Shown: positions 35,102 through 43,830, counted from the stretch's first letter. The stretch: DNA of 49,003 nt from Crocinitomix sp. (GCA_013138735.1 WTCE01000008.1:1-49003), one strand, 5' to 3'. The notes: generated from the sequence alone by a model not told the origin. A program made the numbers and translations.

Positions 35102-36214
35102 ATGAGAGAATTTGGAATTATAGCAAGAGTTAAGCGAGATCCAACTCCAGCTGGTAGTCAATTCTATTATATAGAGGATATGATTACAATGGGCAAAGAA
35201 TGGCCAATTAAAGTTTATATTTTTTCACCTACAAATTGGTTGGCCGGAGAGGAGACGATTAAATGCTTTGAGTACGTAGATAATACTTGGTGCTCCTCAA
35301 TTAGAAAAATACCAACAATCATTTACGATAGATATATTTCAAAAACGGCTGAGGAAGAAGAGCGGAAAAACACTTTTCTATCTTATTTAACCAAGAACGG
35401 GCATAATTTTTCGACACCGCTTCAATTGGTTGATATCGTCAAAGACAAACTAAAATTTCATAATTTTTTATCCAAAAATAAAATCCCCTCCATTGCAGGA
35501 TTAAAATTAAAGCAGGCCACAGAGGCTGATCTCAATACTTTAATTAAATCTAATCAGGCGGTTTTTATAAAACCCATTCAAGGTTCTGGCGGGAAAGGAA
35601 TAGCTGTATTAATAAAATCGAATGATGAATTTGTCTTGAAAACTTTTGACGATAAGGTCATTATTCCTAGGAATGAGGTGCTGGCCCAATTAAAAGCAAG
35701 ATTTAATCCTGAGCGCTATTTTATACAGGCAAAAGCACAACTAATCGCTTATGAAAATGCACCTTATGATATTCGGGTTCTTGTTCAAAACAATGGAAAA
35801 AGTGACTATCAAATAACTGGTTTGGCATTGAGATTAGGTCAAAAGCATAGTTGGGTTTCAAATCTAAATTCAGGAGGAAGAGGAATAGCCTTAGCTGAGA
35901 TGAATGCTTATTTTCAACGTAATTTCAACAAAACAACGGATGAAATTACGCAAGACATATCCGAATTATGCCTCAACTGTTGCGCTGCATTAACACATGA
36001 GTATGGTGATTTTATAGAGATTGCATTTGATATCCTACTGACAAAAGATTTAGGTGCTATCATTATCGAAGCGAATACTAAACCAGCAAGATGGATCTTT
36101 AATACGATTGCGGACAACTATAAAGAAGGCACTTCAGAACATAAATTATATAAGTCCATAAGACAGAAAACAGTAGTTTTCCCTTTGATTTTTGCAACGA
36201 ATCAAAATTTTTAA
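35102..36214 (+). CDS. YheC/YheD-type ATP-grasp enzyme
   Basis: A 370-residue protein of the YheC/YheD ATP-grasp family. The N-terminal domain starts MREFGIIARVKRDPTPAGSQ. The ATP-grasp fold is seen from PSIAGLKLKQA onward, with the glycine-rich loop KPIQGSGGKGIAVLI, a metal-binding FIEIAFDILLT and IIEANTKPA near the end. ATP-grasp enzymes join a carboxylate to an amine or thiol with ATP; substrate here is unknown. Close relatives in Bacillus are linked to spore coats, which this organism lacks. It stands alone between repeats; the start ATG at 35102 was preferred over TTG at 35081. Confidence 0.85.
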   Translation: MREFGIIARVKRDPTPAGSQFYYIEDMITMGKEWPIKVYIFSPTNWLAGEETIKCFEYVDNTWCSSIRKIPTIIYDRYISKTAEEEERKNTFLSYLTKNGHNFSTPLQLVDIVKDKLKFHNFLSKNKIPSIAGLKLKQATEADLNTLIKSNQAVFIKPIQGSGGKGIAVLIKSNDEFVLKTFDDKVIIPRNEVLAQLKARFNPERYFIQAKAQLIAYENAPYDIRVLVQNNGKSDYQITGLALRLGQKHSWVSNLNSGGRGIALAEMNAYFQRNFNKTTDEITQDISELCLNCCAALTHEYGDFIEIAFDILLTKDLGAIIIEANTKPARWIFNTIADNYKEGTSEHKLYKSIRQKTVVFPLIFATNQNF

Positions 36215-36230
36215 AAGCGGCCACAAAATG

Positions 36231-36283
36231 CGCACGCTTTCATAAAGATGCTAGACTAGTGCGCACTTTTAGCGCGTACTACT
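36231..36283. repeat. GC-rich repeat, family 2 (degenerate pair)
   Basis: GCGCACGCTTT and, inverted, GTGCGCACTTTTAGCGCGTAC lie in the gap between the ATP-grasp gene and the minus-strand gene, running into the latter's stop codon. They share the GCGC-n-GCGCGTAC pattern of family 2 but are diverged. The inner GCGC/GCGC dyad could also work as a weak terminator. Confidence 0.45.
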
Positions 36284-38111
36284 TCACTTTCACAACCTTA
36301 CCATCCTCAATAACCAAACGCTTGCCTGCTTTCACATCAACAACCTTAACTTTAGATCCTTTATGAACGTCCATTGTAATTGGTGCTGCTGTTTCAACAG
36401 ATGTAATGATATAACCAGAGCCATTATTCATAACTTCTACTTCTGAACCAGATTGTATACTCACTTCTTTTCCATCAACCATGATGCTATGACCATCACC
36501 AATTGTAAAAGCCTCTAAGTTCGCCCCAGAATCAAGTTTTATTGAAGCACCTTTCTTTGCCGGCACAACACTAAACGTGTTTTCTCCAATTTTAACCTCA
36601 GTAGCATTCACAAGCTGAACACGTTTTAATTTGTCCTTATCAAATGAAAGGTATGAATCAGCAGGTAATTTGATTTCCGTGGTGCCAATCTTCCATGTGG
36701 CTTCACTTCCTAGTGTCAAATATCTTAACCTACTTAATTTGTCAAAGGCAAGATCAAACTCATTTGCCGTTGTTTTTACTGTAAGTTTTGTTCCATTATA
36801 ATCAATCACCGCTTCTTTTGATAATTTGACAGCATAAAGCCCTATTGCTGTAAATTCTATTTTACGATCTGCTTGCAATTCTAATTGTCCTAATGGATGG
36901 GCAACAGTTATTGCCTCAGCCAATGTTGCTCCTAATAAATAATTGGATTTATTGTGGTAATAAACGGGTTGACCTCCTTTTAAACTATAAGTAACACCGT
37001 CAAGCAAATAATCTGTGTCATACAATAGAATGGCAGAGTTTGTTGTTCCTCTTGAAACCTTTGTGTGTTGTACGCATAGCTTACCTCCTTTTAACGCGAT
37101 CTGTGATGTTAAAGAATCTGCTTTGCATTTATTGACTGCAGCAGAAATCACTGGAGCTGGTTTATTGACCTGGTCAGAAGAATTATCCGTGGCGTCCTCT
37201 TCTTTTTCTTTCTCCTCTTCCTCTTCTTCCACAATCTCATCTTCTACAACCTCTTCCTCTTCTTCTTCAACAACATCATCTTTACTTGGAAGCTCACACT
37301 CTTGAACACTTGAGTAATTAAAGCCATAGGCATATTGTCCGCCTAATTCCCATGGTTGAATTGTCAATTCACGCCAAATAATTCCTCCTTTAAATGTTTT
37401 TACACAGATATGGACAAAAATAGGCTGACTAAGATCAAGTTTTGTGTCTTTTGGATCTAAAGTATATTCGTATTGGCCTTTGCCAACAATTGAACCGCGC
37501 ACAGGGCAATCATTGATCGCCCATGCATCATCTCCTACATTTTTTGCTTGCAAGTGAATGTCTATATACATGGGTTTCTTTAAAACATCACCTTGCGCCT
37601 CAACAACTTTAGTTATTGAATCCGTTTTGCCTGGGTGAGTAAAAGTAAATTTCATCACTTCCTTTTTCGGACGTTCTGGACGGAAACTATTGCCATAGCT
37701 ATCAATCCAAATTGGTTTGTCAAAATCTGCTGGCGCAATCGTCTTTTCTACCCAAATGTCATTTCCAAAAGTTGTAGAACCTTCAATCTTTACTTTTATT
37801 TCTTTGGAAAAATCCAACGTACCTGTTTTTGGAACATCAAATGTCAATGAGAAATCATATTTCCCTTCAGCATTCGGTTCAATTGATTGCTGGATTTTCA
37901 CGTATTTGCTAGATCCTCCAGCAGTATTTTGCACTTTTACATAAAAGACATACTTCAGGCGATCTAATCCTTCCAAATTTTGAATTAATTCACCCGGTTG
38001 TAAGGCAGCATTTACCTCTTCTGTTAGGCCATTCAGTGTTAGTGTGATTTTGCTTTGGCTAAAGCCAAAAGTTGTTGCAAATAATGTGACAATAAGTAAT
38101 AGTGTTTTCAT
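36279..38111 (-). CDS. Large secreted protein with an acidic linker, function unknown
   Basis: A 610-residue protein with signal peptide MKTLLLIVTLFATTFGFSQ. The first 270 residues hold what look like two related beta-rich units (residues about 20-140 and 140-265). A highly acidic linker of Glu, Asp and Val follows at about residues 272-305. The last 300 residues are beta-rich with short repeated VxIGxxxxxV-like strands, ending in a basic tail (KGSKVKVVDVKAGKRLVIED). There is no recognised domain or sorting signal. It may be a surface or periplasmic adhesin-like protein. Confidence 0.68.
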   Translation of the reverse strand: MKTLLLIVTLFATTFGFSQSKITLTLNGLTEEVNAALQPGELIQNLEGLDRLKYVFYVKVQNTAGGSSKYVKIQQSIEPNAEGKYDFSLTFDVPKTGTLDFSKEIKVKIEGSTTFGNDIWVEKTIAPADFDKPIWIDSYGNSFRPERPKKEVMKFTFTHPGKTDSITKVVEAQGDVLKKPMYIDIHLQAKNVGDDAWAINDCPVRGSIVGKGQYEYTLDPKDTKLDLSQPIFVHICVKTFKGGIIWRELTIQPWELGGQYAYGFNYSSVQECELPSKDDVVEEEEEEVVEDEIVEEEEEEKEKEEDATDNSSDQVNKPAPVISAAVNKCKADSLTSQIALKGGKLCVQHTKVSRGTTNSAILLYDTDYLLDGVTYSLKGGQPVYYHNKSNYLLGATLAEAITVAHPLGQLELQADRKIEFTAIGLYAVKLSKEAVIDYNGTKLTVKTTANEFDLAFDKLSRLRYLTLGSEATWKIGTTEIKLPADSYLSFDKDKLKRVQLVNATEVKIGENTFSVVPAKKGASIKLDSGANLEAFTIGDGHSIMVDGKEVSIQSGSEVEVMNNGSGYIITSVETAAPITMDVHKGSKVKVVDVKAGKRLVIEDGKVVKVK

Positions 38112-38325
38112 GGTTTTATTCTTTTTTTAGTCGTTTTCAAAGTTAATAACAAAAAACATTCCAAACATGTGATAGCGTTTTAAATAAGCAATTTAGAGGC
38201 TTTCTAAATCTTTTTTAACCCCGCCACGGAAGCAAAGAGGAGTGTGGGGCATAAACGAAGCCGGTCACGAAACTGTACCGCCATAACAAAACAATAAGTC
38301 ATTAATTATTACGTTTCGCACTTAG

Positions 38326-38333
38326 TACTTTTG
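38326..38333 (+). promoter_or_regulatory. Candidate -7 promoter element
   Basis: TACTTTTG matches TAnnTTTG exactly, 57 bp before the ATG at 38391. The 280-bp gap 38112-38390 also holds a GC-richer patch at about 38220-38270 with imperfect CCCC.../...GGGG pairing and no gene. Confidence 0.45.
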
Positions 38334-38390
38334 AGCATGGAATGATTATTGTTGCTTTTCCAGTCCAAACATTAATTAACCTTTATCCCT

Positions 38391-39131
38391 ATGAGGAGTT
38401 TACATTTAGTTTATTTTACCGCTGTTGTATTTATTTTAATAGGCTTCGGTCAAAATGCATTTGCGCAAGACGGAAATTCAAAAGAGTTAAAATTATATAG
38501 CAATTTTGCCTGGCAATCTTCAGAGCGAACCGTTGGGTATGATACGACTTTTAATCAACCAATAACAGAAAATTATTTAGAAACTTCCTTGGGTTATTTC
38601 TCACCAGCCTTTTCATGGGCGACGGCCAAGGGAAATAGGCATGAAATTGAGCTTTCAAGATTACAGATTAATCAAATAGATGAGTCAACTTTTGTTGATT
38701 ATACTGATGGACAAAACCCTGTATTTTTGTCAGGTGACATTAAAACTGCCATTTTAATTGCCTTACGATATGAGTATAATTTCCGATTTTTCAAAAAGAA
38801 AGAAGACATGAAATTTAAGCCGTCACTTGGTTTAGCAATTCGTCCATACTATTCTAAGTCAATTTTTCAGCCACATCTTTCCACACAGTTTCCATCAAAT
38901 CAATCTGATATTGGAGCACTGGTTTCCATTATTCCGCGAATAACTTATGATTTGAATGAAAGATGGTTTATTGACCTGAATATGCCAGTAAATCTAGCCG
39001 AATTCAAGTTGCACTCAAACACTTATTTTAATCCTGCACTTCCAAAAAATCAGCAGACGGTTACTACGTTGGAGTTTGAAACACTTCCATCTCAATATTT
39101 GATAAGACTTGGTGTTGGGTTTAGATTATAG
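38391..39131 (+). CDS. Secreted outer-membrane-type protein, function unknown
   Basis: A 246-residue protein with a signal peptide ending NAFAQ. The mature sequence has many short amphipathic strands with aromatic residues (SLGYFSPAFSW, ALRYEYNFRFF, LGLAIRPYY, YLIRLGVGFRL) and ends in an aromatic-hydrophobic strand. This is the pattern of an outer-membrane beta-barrel. No further similarity is recognised. It is convergent with the lipoprotein at 39192. Confidence 0.7.
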   Translation: MRSLHLVYFTAVVFILIGFGQNAFAQDGNSKELKLYSNFAWQSSERTVGYDTTFNQPITENYLETSLGYFSPAFSWATAKGNRHEIELSRLQINQIDESTFVDYTDGQNPVFLSGDIKTAILIALRYEYNFRFFKKKEDMKFKPSLGLAIRPYYSKSIFQPHLSTQFPSNQSDIGALVSIIPRITYDLNERWFIDLNMPVNLAEFKLHSNTYFNPALPKNQQTVTTLEFETLPSQYLIRLGVGFRL

Positions 39132-39191
39132 CACGTCAATTCGTGCCAATAACTATCGGTTGAGCCTCTGGCGGATGTATCGAGAATGGTG

Positions 39192-39611
39192 CTATAAAGC
39201 AATATGTTTTTCGAGATCAGGCAGCCCAAAAACCTCACCATTATCAATAAGTTGTGTCTTGATCCAAAATTCAGTATCCGTTAACTTAACAATATCACTA
39301 AAAATATAGGTGTCCCAATTCCCAAGTGTACTGCGGATTTTTGTTTTCCCATCAACAAACTCCCATTTCCAGTTTGATACGGTAAATGCGGTGTCATAAT
39401 CAGAGGTCAGTAACATTGTGCCGTCTTCATTAAAGGTTTGAATGTATGTGAAAACTGGTGTGTAAACGGTTCCATCCGAAAGTATTTTTTCCGAATAGAC
39501 CCAACTCTTTGTCAACTTTTTCTCCGCTTGAAAAGTTGTTCCATCCTCTTCGAACTTTTTGCATGAAGCAAGAATTAATAAGGGTAGCAAAAAGAAAAAA
39601 TAGGTCTTCAT
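39192..39611 (-). CDS. Small lipocalin-like lipoprotein
   Basis: A 139-residue lipoprotein with signal MKTYFFFLLPLLILASC. The mature part looks like the short lipocalin-like DUF4923/DUF5004 group, with KKLTKSWVYSEKILSDGTVY near the start and TFNEDGTMLLTSD and WEFVDGKTKIRSTLGNW strands. Such proteins are common and of unknown role. It is 20 bp after tpx on the same strand and may be co-transcribed with it. Confidence 0.72.
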   Translation of the reverse strand: MKTYFFFLLPLLILASCKKFEEDGTTFQAEKKLTKSWVYSEKILSDGTVYTPVFTYIQTFNEDGTMLLTSDYDTAFTVSNWKWEFVDGKTKIRSTLGNWDTYIFSDIVKLTDTEFWIKTQLIDNGEVFGLPDLEKHIAL

Positions 39612-39631
39612 TCTAAAAAAAATTCGATAAC

Positions 39632-40129
39632 CTAAAGGGCCGCTAAAGCTGCTTCAAAATTTGGTGCTTGCCCAATTTCAGGAACTTGTTCCGTATACGT
39701 TACCGTTCCGTTTTCATCCAAAATAATAATGACACGTGAATGCAAACCTCTAAAAGCACCGTCGATAATTTCAAGACCATAAGCTTTACCAAAAGAACCG
39801 TCAACAAAATCACTTAAGTTGATCACGTTCTCCAATCCCTCGGCACCACAAAAACGTGCTTGCGCAAAAGGTAAATCTCTTGAAATGCATAAAACCTTGG
39901 TGTTTTCTAAAGCAGATACCTCTGCATTAAAATGACGAACAGATGCCGCACAAACTCCAGTATCCACACTTGGGAAAATATTTAAAATCACTTTCGATCC
40001 TTTATAATCTGCCATTGTTGCCACAGACATATCTGTTTTAACCAATGAAAAATCAGGAGCCGTGCTACCAACTTCTGGTAAGTTTCCTACTGTATTTGCT
40101 GGAGTTCCTCCAAGCGTAATTTTAGCCAT
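39632..40129 (-). CDS. tpx: Thiol peroxidase
   Basis: An atypical two-Cys peroxiredoxin that reduces hydroperoxides with electrons from thioredoxin, in the cytoplasm or periplasm. The 165-residue product has the peroxidatic Cys60 in IFPSVDTGVCAASVRHFN and the resolving Cys94 in LPFAQARFCGAEG, matching Cys61 and Cys95 of E. coli Tpx. No export signal is present. Length is normal. Confidence 0.97.
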   Translation of the reverse strand: MAKITLGGTPANTVGNLPEVGSTAPDFSLVKTDMSVATMADYKGSKVILNIFPSVDTGVCAASVRHFNAEVSALENTKVLCISRDLPFAQARFCGAEGLENVINLSDFVDGSFGKAYGLEIIDGAFRGLHSRVIIILDENGTVTYTEQVPEIGQAPNFEAALAAL

Positions 40130-40204
40130 TATATTGTTTTATGGGTTTGTAATTGTTTTTTAATTCTAACAAGTAAATGACGAAATTGTTTTGGAAGTGG
40201 CCTC

Positions 40205-41203
40205 TTAGCCCTCATTAGCAATCATTCCTTCAACCGTTTTTACCATATCCGTATTGCCCGTAAAATAAGGCGCACGTTGGTGTAAATCTGTCGGTTCAAT
40301 TTCCATGATCCTATTTTTACCGTCTGATGCTGATCCACCAGCTTGCTCTGCGATAAATGCTAATGGATTGCACTCATATAATAAGCGCAATTTTCCGTTT
40401 GGTGCATTGTCTGTTGCAGGATAAATATAGATTCCACCCTTGATTAAATTACGGTGAAAATCTGCTACTAATGAACCAATATAGCGTCCTGTATAAGGAC
40501 GATTCGTGGCGGCATCAATAGTTTGTGCATATTTAATATATTCTTGTACACCTTTTGAACTACGGTAAAAATTCCCTTCATTCATGGAGTAGATTTTTCC
40601 ACTAGCAGGAAATTTCATTTCTGGATGAGATAAGACAAATACGCCAATTCCTGGATCGTAAGTGAATCCGTTTACGCCGTTTCCTGTAGTATAAACCAAC
40701 ATGGTAGAAGAACCATAAATGACATATCCTCCAGCCATTTGTTCAGTACCCTTTTGTAGAAAATCAGCATCTGTTAAATCAGATCCAACAGGAGTAACTC
40801 TTTTATAAATACTAAAAATGGTTCCAATTGACACGTTTACATCAATATTCGAAGAACCATCTAAAGGGTCCATTGCAACGATATATGAGCCATCCTTATT
40901 AATCGTTATGTACTCATCATTCTCTTCAGATGCAATTCCACAAACAACTTTTCGAGCCGTTAAGGCTTTGATAAATTGGTTATTAGCATAAACATCTAGT
41001 TTTTGCTGGGCTTCGCCCTGAATGTTTTCTGAACCTGCTGCTCCAACAATATGGGTCAAAAGCCCCGCTTTGTTAACTTGATAACTTACAATTTTAGATG
41101 CTAAGCGAATAGCGCTTAACAATCTCGAGAATTCACCACTTGACCCGGGGAAGTCCTGTTGTTTATCAATTATAAATTCACCAAGTGTTTTTACATTTTC
41201 CAT
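40205..41203 (-). CDS. fbp: Fructose-1,6-bisphosphatase class I
   Basis: FBPase class I hydrolyses fructose-1,6-bisphosphate in gluconeogenesis. The 332-residue product has the metal-binding [20 protein letters not shown] motif and the substrate-binding NEGNFYR and [21 protein letters not shown] segments. The start at 41203 ([10 protein letters not shown]) gives the family's usual length; a longer in-frame ATG at 41260 adds residues that do not belong. It is divergent from the small gene at 41297, so the two share a 93-bp control region. Confidence 0.97.
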   Translation of the reverse strand: MENVKTLGEFIIDKQQDFPGSSGEFSRLLSAIRLASKIVSYQVNKAGLLTHIVGAAGSENIQGEAQQKLDVYANNQFIKALTARKVVCGIASEENDEYITINKDGSYIVAMDPLDGSSNIDVNVSIGTIFSIYKRVTPVGSDLTDADFLQKGTEQMAGGYVIYGSSTMLVYTTGNGVNGFTYDPGIGVFVLSHPEMKFPASGKIYSMNEGNFYRSSKGVQEYIKYAQTIDAATNRPYTGRYIGSLVADFHRNLIKGGIYIYPATDNAPNGKLRLLYECNPLAFIAEQAGGSASDGKNRIMEIEPTDLHQRAPYFTGNTDMVKTVEGMIANEG

Positions 41204-41269
41204 GACAATCGATTCAGATTTTAACAGTGCAAATAACGCTATTTTTAAAGATAATACCAATTGATTTAG

Positions 41270-41277
41270 TACCTTTG
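41270..41277 (+). promoter_or_regulatory. Candidate -7 promoter element
   Basis: TACCTTTG matches TAnnTTTG exactly, 19 bp before the ATG at 41297. It lies in the divergent region shared with fbp. Confidence 0.5.
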
Positions 41278-41296
41278 TGTCAACAATCTCAATGGG

Positions 41297-41530
41297 ATGC
41301 GAAAAAAGATCTATTTAATTACTTTGTTTGTGTTTTTTATGCAAGATCTGTTTGGACAATGTGCCATGTGTAAAGCAGTGGCAGAAGAACAGGCTGAGGA
41401 AAATGGAAGCAACCTTAATGCTGGAATTCTCTATATCATGATAATTCCATATATCATTCTATTTTATTTTTTCCGTAAAAAGATTTTTGCCTTTCTAAAA
41501 GAATTGAAAAACGCTGGCGTACCGCATTAG
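41297..41530 (+). CDS. Small membrane protein with a CxxC motif
   Basis: A 77-residue protein with an N-terminal signal or anchor ([20 protein letters not shown]) followed directly by [15 protein letters not shown], then a second membrane helix ([16 protein letters not shown]) and a basic tail. The CAMC pair on the outer side suggests a thiol or metal role, as in short haem- or copper-handling membrane proteins, but this is inference. It is divergent from fbp. The 210-bp gap after it holds only a terminator for the opposite strand. Confidence 0.7.
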   Translation: MRKKIYLITLFVFFMQDLFGQCAMCKAVAEEQAEENGSNLNAGILYIMIIPYIILFYFFRKKIFAFLKELKNAGVPH

Positions 41531-41689
41531 TTTCTTTTTAACTATCCACACTTCGAGTTTCTGCATTGCATGCAGCCTCAGTGTTCTATCTTGGTGTGGA
41601 ATACTATTGACAAGAACGCCATCTAACAGTAAACAAAGTGAACGATCTATGTTCTAACAGCGCAGCGATCTAACTACTAAAAGCTAAAA

Positions 41690-41725
41690 AACCCCTTACC
41701 CGTCAGCTGACGGAAAAGAGGTTAG
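41690..41725 (-). terminator. Terminator of the DUF6341-like gene
   Basis: On the minus strand, CTAACCTCTTTTCCGTCAG pairs through CCGTCAGCTGACGG (a perfect 14-base palindrome at 41700-41713) with outer AAGG..GGTT pairing, followed by TTTTTTAG. It begins 22 bp after the stop codon at 41747. Confidence 0.75.
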
Positions 41726-41746
41726 TTATAAATGTATTTGTTAATT

Positions 41747-41938
41747 CTATTTTAATTGGTTCGGATCAGCTTCAGCTATTTTATTAAACTGATATTGTCT
41801 CCACATCCAATAACCGAACGCAAAAAATCCAAGCATTAATACTCCAACCCAATAAATTTCACCAATTGGCTCCAAAGTATTTTCGAATACCCAATAGCAA
41901 GCATCTCCTAAAGCATAAAAAACATCTGTTGAACTCAT
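41747..41938 (-). CDS. Small DUF6341-like membrane protein
   Basis: A 63-residue protein starting at ATG 41938 (MSSTDVFYALGDACYWVFEN), with one membrane helix (GVLMLGFFAFGYWMW) and a charged tail (RQYQFNKIAEADPNQLK). It matches the DUF6341-type proteins that I recall next to DUF6427 genes in Flavobacteriia, as here. Function unknown. A good promoter lies 19 bp before the start and a terminator at its end. Confidence 0.72.
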   Translation of the reverse strand: MSSTDVFYALGDACYWVFENTLEPIGEIYWVGVLMLGFFAFGYWMWRQYQFNKIAEADPNQLK

Positions 41939-41956
41939 AATTATCAATTTTCTAAA

Positions 41957-41964
41957 CAAATGTA
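41957..41964 (-). promoter_or_regulatory. Candidate -7 promoter element of the DUF6341-like gene
   Basis: TACATTTG on the minus strand matches TAnnTTTG exactly and lies 18 bp before the ATG at 41938. The divergent DUF6427-like gene starts 28 bp away on the other side. Confidence 0.55.
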
Positions 41965-41991
41965 ATAATAAATTACGTTAATTTTAAGCCC

Positions 41992-42948
41992 GTGCTAGTA
42001 AATTTGTATAAAACAAAAACACCAGGAGCTGTTTTTAGCTTTCCTATCCTAATGGGCTTATTGGCCTTGCCGATTTTGTTTGTTGAAAATACGGACTCAC
42101 CCAATTTTTATTCTTGGCAGCAAGAATTGGTAACGTTAGTTTCAAGCTCACACATAATTCACTATTTCTCAGCTGTTTTGCTCCTTTATATCAGCGCAAT
42201 TCAACTAAACCGGGTTGTAAATGTCTACGGATTTTATTCTAAAAACACCTATTTGCCTGGATTGATTTATGCGATAACACTCGCTAGTTTTGATCAAATT
42301 CATTTTTCAGCAGCATTGTTGGCTTATGCCTTTTTAATTTTTGGAATAGGCTATCTTTTTCGAATCACACGACAAGATTCGGCAAGTGAAAGTGTTTTTA
42401 TGGCCGCCTTATTATTTGGTATTGCAACTGTTTTTAGTCCATTTTTGCTTCCAATTATAGTTTTGCCTTGGTTCAGCTTAGTAGTTTTTAGATATTTTGT
42501 TTGGCGCGAGTGGTTTATGCTTTTAATTGGCTTTAGTATTCCTTGGGGCTATCATTATGGCGTCTATTTTGCTGTGACTGGTGAATGGAATATTTTAGCT
42601 GAAGGATTCGCATTGGTGAATTCAGAAATTGAGTTTTCCATAGAAAAAGCCAGTTTAATGACCTTTATGGCATTATTAGTCATTTATTCAATTTGGAAAT
42701 TCTTAGTCATCTTAAACACACAATTATTGGTGTTTAAAAAACGAAGTCGCCTTTTATTTCATTTTATTTGGTTAACCATAATCACACTTGTATTTGCATG
42801 GTATTTTCAAGATGTTTGGATAATTGCTGCTGCAATACCGTTAACAATTATAATAAGTGTCCAAATATTGAATGCCACTCAATCACTTTATTCCAATCTT
42901 ATGCTAACCGCTTGGATAGCTTTAATCGTTTGGAATTTAATTTTGTGA
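41992..42948 (+). CDS. DUF6427-like polytopic membrane protein
   Basis: A 318-residue integral membrane protein with about ten hydrophobic segments, starting with MLVNLYKTKTPGAVFSFPIL. The pattern (short N-terminal KTKTP, a WQ pair near residue 43, several Phe-rich helices) and the neighbouring DUF6341-type gene point to DUF6427, a Flavobacteriia family with proposed roles in envelope biogenesis that are not proven. The start is GTG. purQ follows 72 bp downstream with its own promoter. Confidence 0.72.
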   Translation: MLVNLYKTKTPGAVFSFPILMGLLALPILFVENTDSPNFYSWQQELVTLVSSSHIIHYFSAVLLLYISAIQLNRVVNVYGFYSKNTYLPGLIYAITLASFDQIHFSAALLAYAFLIFGIGYLFRITRQDSASESVFMAALLFGIATVFSPFLLPIIVLPWFSLVVFRYFVWREWFMLLIGFSIPWGYHYGVYFAVTGEWNILAEGFALVNSEIEFSIEKASLMTFMALLVIYSIWKFLVILNTQLLVFKKRSRLLFHFIWLTIITLVFAWYFQDVWIIAAAIPLTIIISVQILNATQSLYSNLMLTAWIALIVWNLIL

Positions 42949-42990
42949 TTTATAATCCGACTAAGCACTATTTAATTATCCGAATAATAT

Positions 42991-42998
42991 TAACTTTG
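42991..42998 (+). promoter_or_regulatory. Candidate -7 promoter element of purQ
   Basis: TAACTTTG matches TAnnTTTG exactly, 22 bp before the purQ ATG. No riboswitch-like or PurR-like structure is apparent in the 72-bp gap. Confidence 0.55.
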
Positions 42999-43020
42999 CA
43001 AAGCATTTAAAAACGACGAA

Positions 43021-43707
43021 ATGAAATTTGGAGTAGTTACTTTTCCAGGATCCAATTGTGACCAAGATATGGTGGACACATTAGAGACAAGCCTAGGACA
43101 ACAAGTTGAGCGATTGTGGCACAAAGATCACGATTTAAAAGGTGTTGATTTTGTTGTATTACCTGGCGGGTTTTCTTTTGGTGATTATTTGCGTTCAGGC
43201 GCTATTGCTAAGTTCTCGCCAATTATGAAAGAAGTTATCGCTCATGGAGAACGTGGCGGATATGTGATGGGAGTTTGTAATGGATTTCAAATTCTTTGTG
43301 AAACACCATTGCTTGATGGTGCTTTATTGCACAATGACAATCAAAAATTTATTTGCAAAAACATCCACCTGAAAGCAAAATCTAAGTCTGCTGCTATTAC
43401 AAAAGGTTTGGATGGAGATAGAGCGTATAAAATTCCAATTGCACATGGCGAAGGAAGATTTTTTGCGCCAGAAGATACCATGAAGTCTATTTATGATAAC
43501 GATCAAGTGTTATTTCAATACTGTGATGAGGCGGGAAATATATCTAATGAATTCAATCCAAACGGATCTTTAGATAATATTGCAGGAATCACAAATAAAG
43601 GAAAAAACATATTCGGAATGATGCCGCATCCAGAACGAGCTTCTGATGAAAATTTAGGAAATACGGACGGAAAGTTATTCTTTGAATCGATTTTAGCGAA
43701 TATTTAA
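43021..43707 (+). CDS. purQ: Phosphoribosylformylglycinamidine synthase subunit PurQ
   Basis: The glutamine amidotransferase subunit of FGAM synthase, fourth step of purine synthesis. The class I GATase triad is visible: nucleophile Cys86 in MGVCNGFQIL, and His and Glu in MMPHPERASD near residues 208-210. IAHGEGRF is the typical second motif. As a separate 228-residue PurQ, it needs a small PurL and PurS elsewhere in the genome unless it duplicates a long PurL. It ends at a strong terminator. Confidence 0.97.
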   Translation: MKFGVVTFPGSNCDQDMVDTLETSLGQQVERLWHKDHDLKGVDFVVLPGGFSFGDYLRSGAIAKFSPIMKEVIAHGERGGYVMGVCNGFQILCETPLLDGALLHNDNQKFICKNIHLKAKSKSAAITKGLDGDRAYKIPIAHGEGRFFAPEDTMKSIYDNDQVLFQYCDEAGNISNEFNPNGSLDNIAGITNKGKNIFGMMPHPERASDENLGNTDGKLFFESILANI

Positions 43708-43727
43708 GATACTATATATTAGTGCTA

Positions 43728-43762
43728 CGCCTAACTGTTTTTAACGGTTAGGCGTTTTTTTT
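43728..43762 (+). terminator. Rho-independent terminator of purQ
   Basis: CGCCTAAC pairs with GTTAGGCG around an 11-base loop, followed by TTTTTTTT. It begins 21 bp after the purQ stop codon. Confidence 0.9.
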
Positions 43763-43770
43763 GCGACGCT

Positions 43771-43830
43771 ATAACTATAAAAATAATTATATAATTATAA
43801 ATATAGTTGTATAATTATAAAAATAGTTAT
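43771..43830. promoter_or_regulatory. Three abutting 20-bp palindromes, candidate BlaI operators
   Basis: Three 20-bp units lie end to end: ATAACTAT-AAAA-ATAATTAT (43771-43790), ATAATTAT-AAAT-ATAGTTGT (43791-43810) and ATAATTAT-AAAA-ATAGTTAT (43811-43830). Each is an imperfect 8-4-8 palindrome. The second and third cover the -33 to -7 region of the promoter for the BlaI/M56 genes, the expected place for an auto-repressor. Confidence 0.8.

Noticed and set aside
30387-36283. A complete genomic island or prophage
   Set aside because: The region has R-M genes, repeats and orphan genes, but no integrase, tRNA attachment site, phage genes or flanking direct repeats are seen.
37015-37305. Open frame of 96 codons on the plus strand, Ser-rich
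   Set aside because: It is the antisense of the acidic Glu/Val linker of the minus-strand gene at 36279; the low-complexity Ser run is the reverse reading of GAA/GAG codons.
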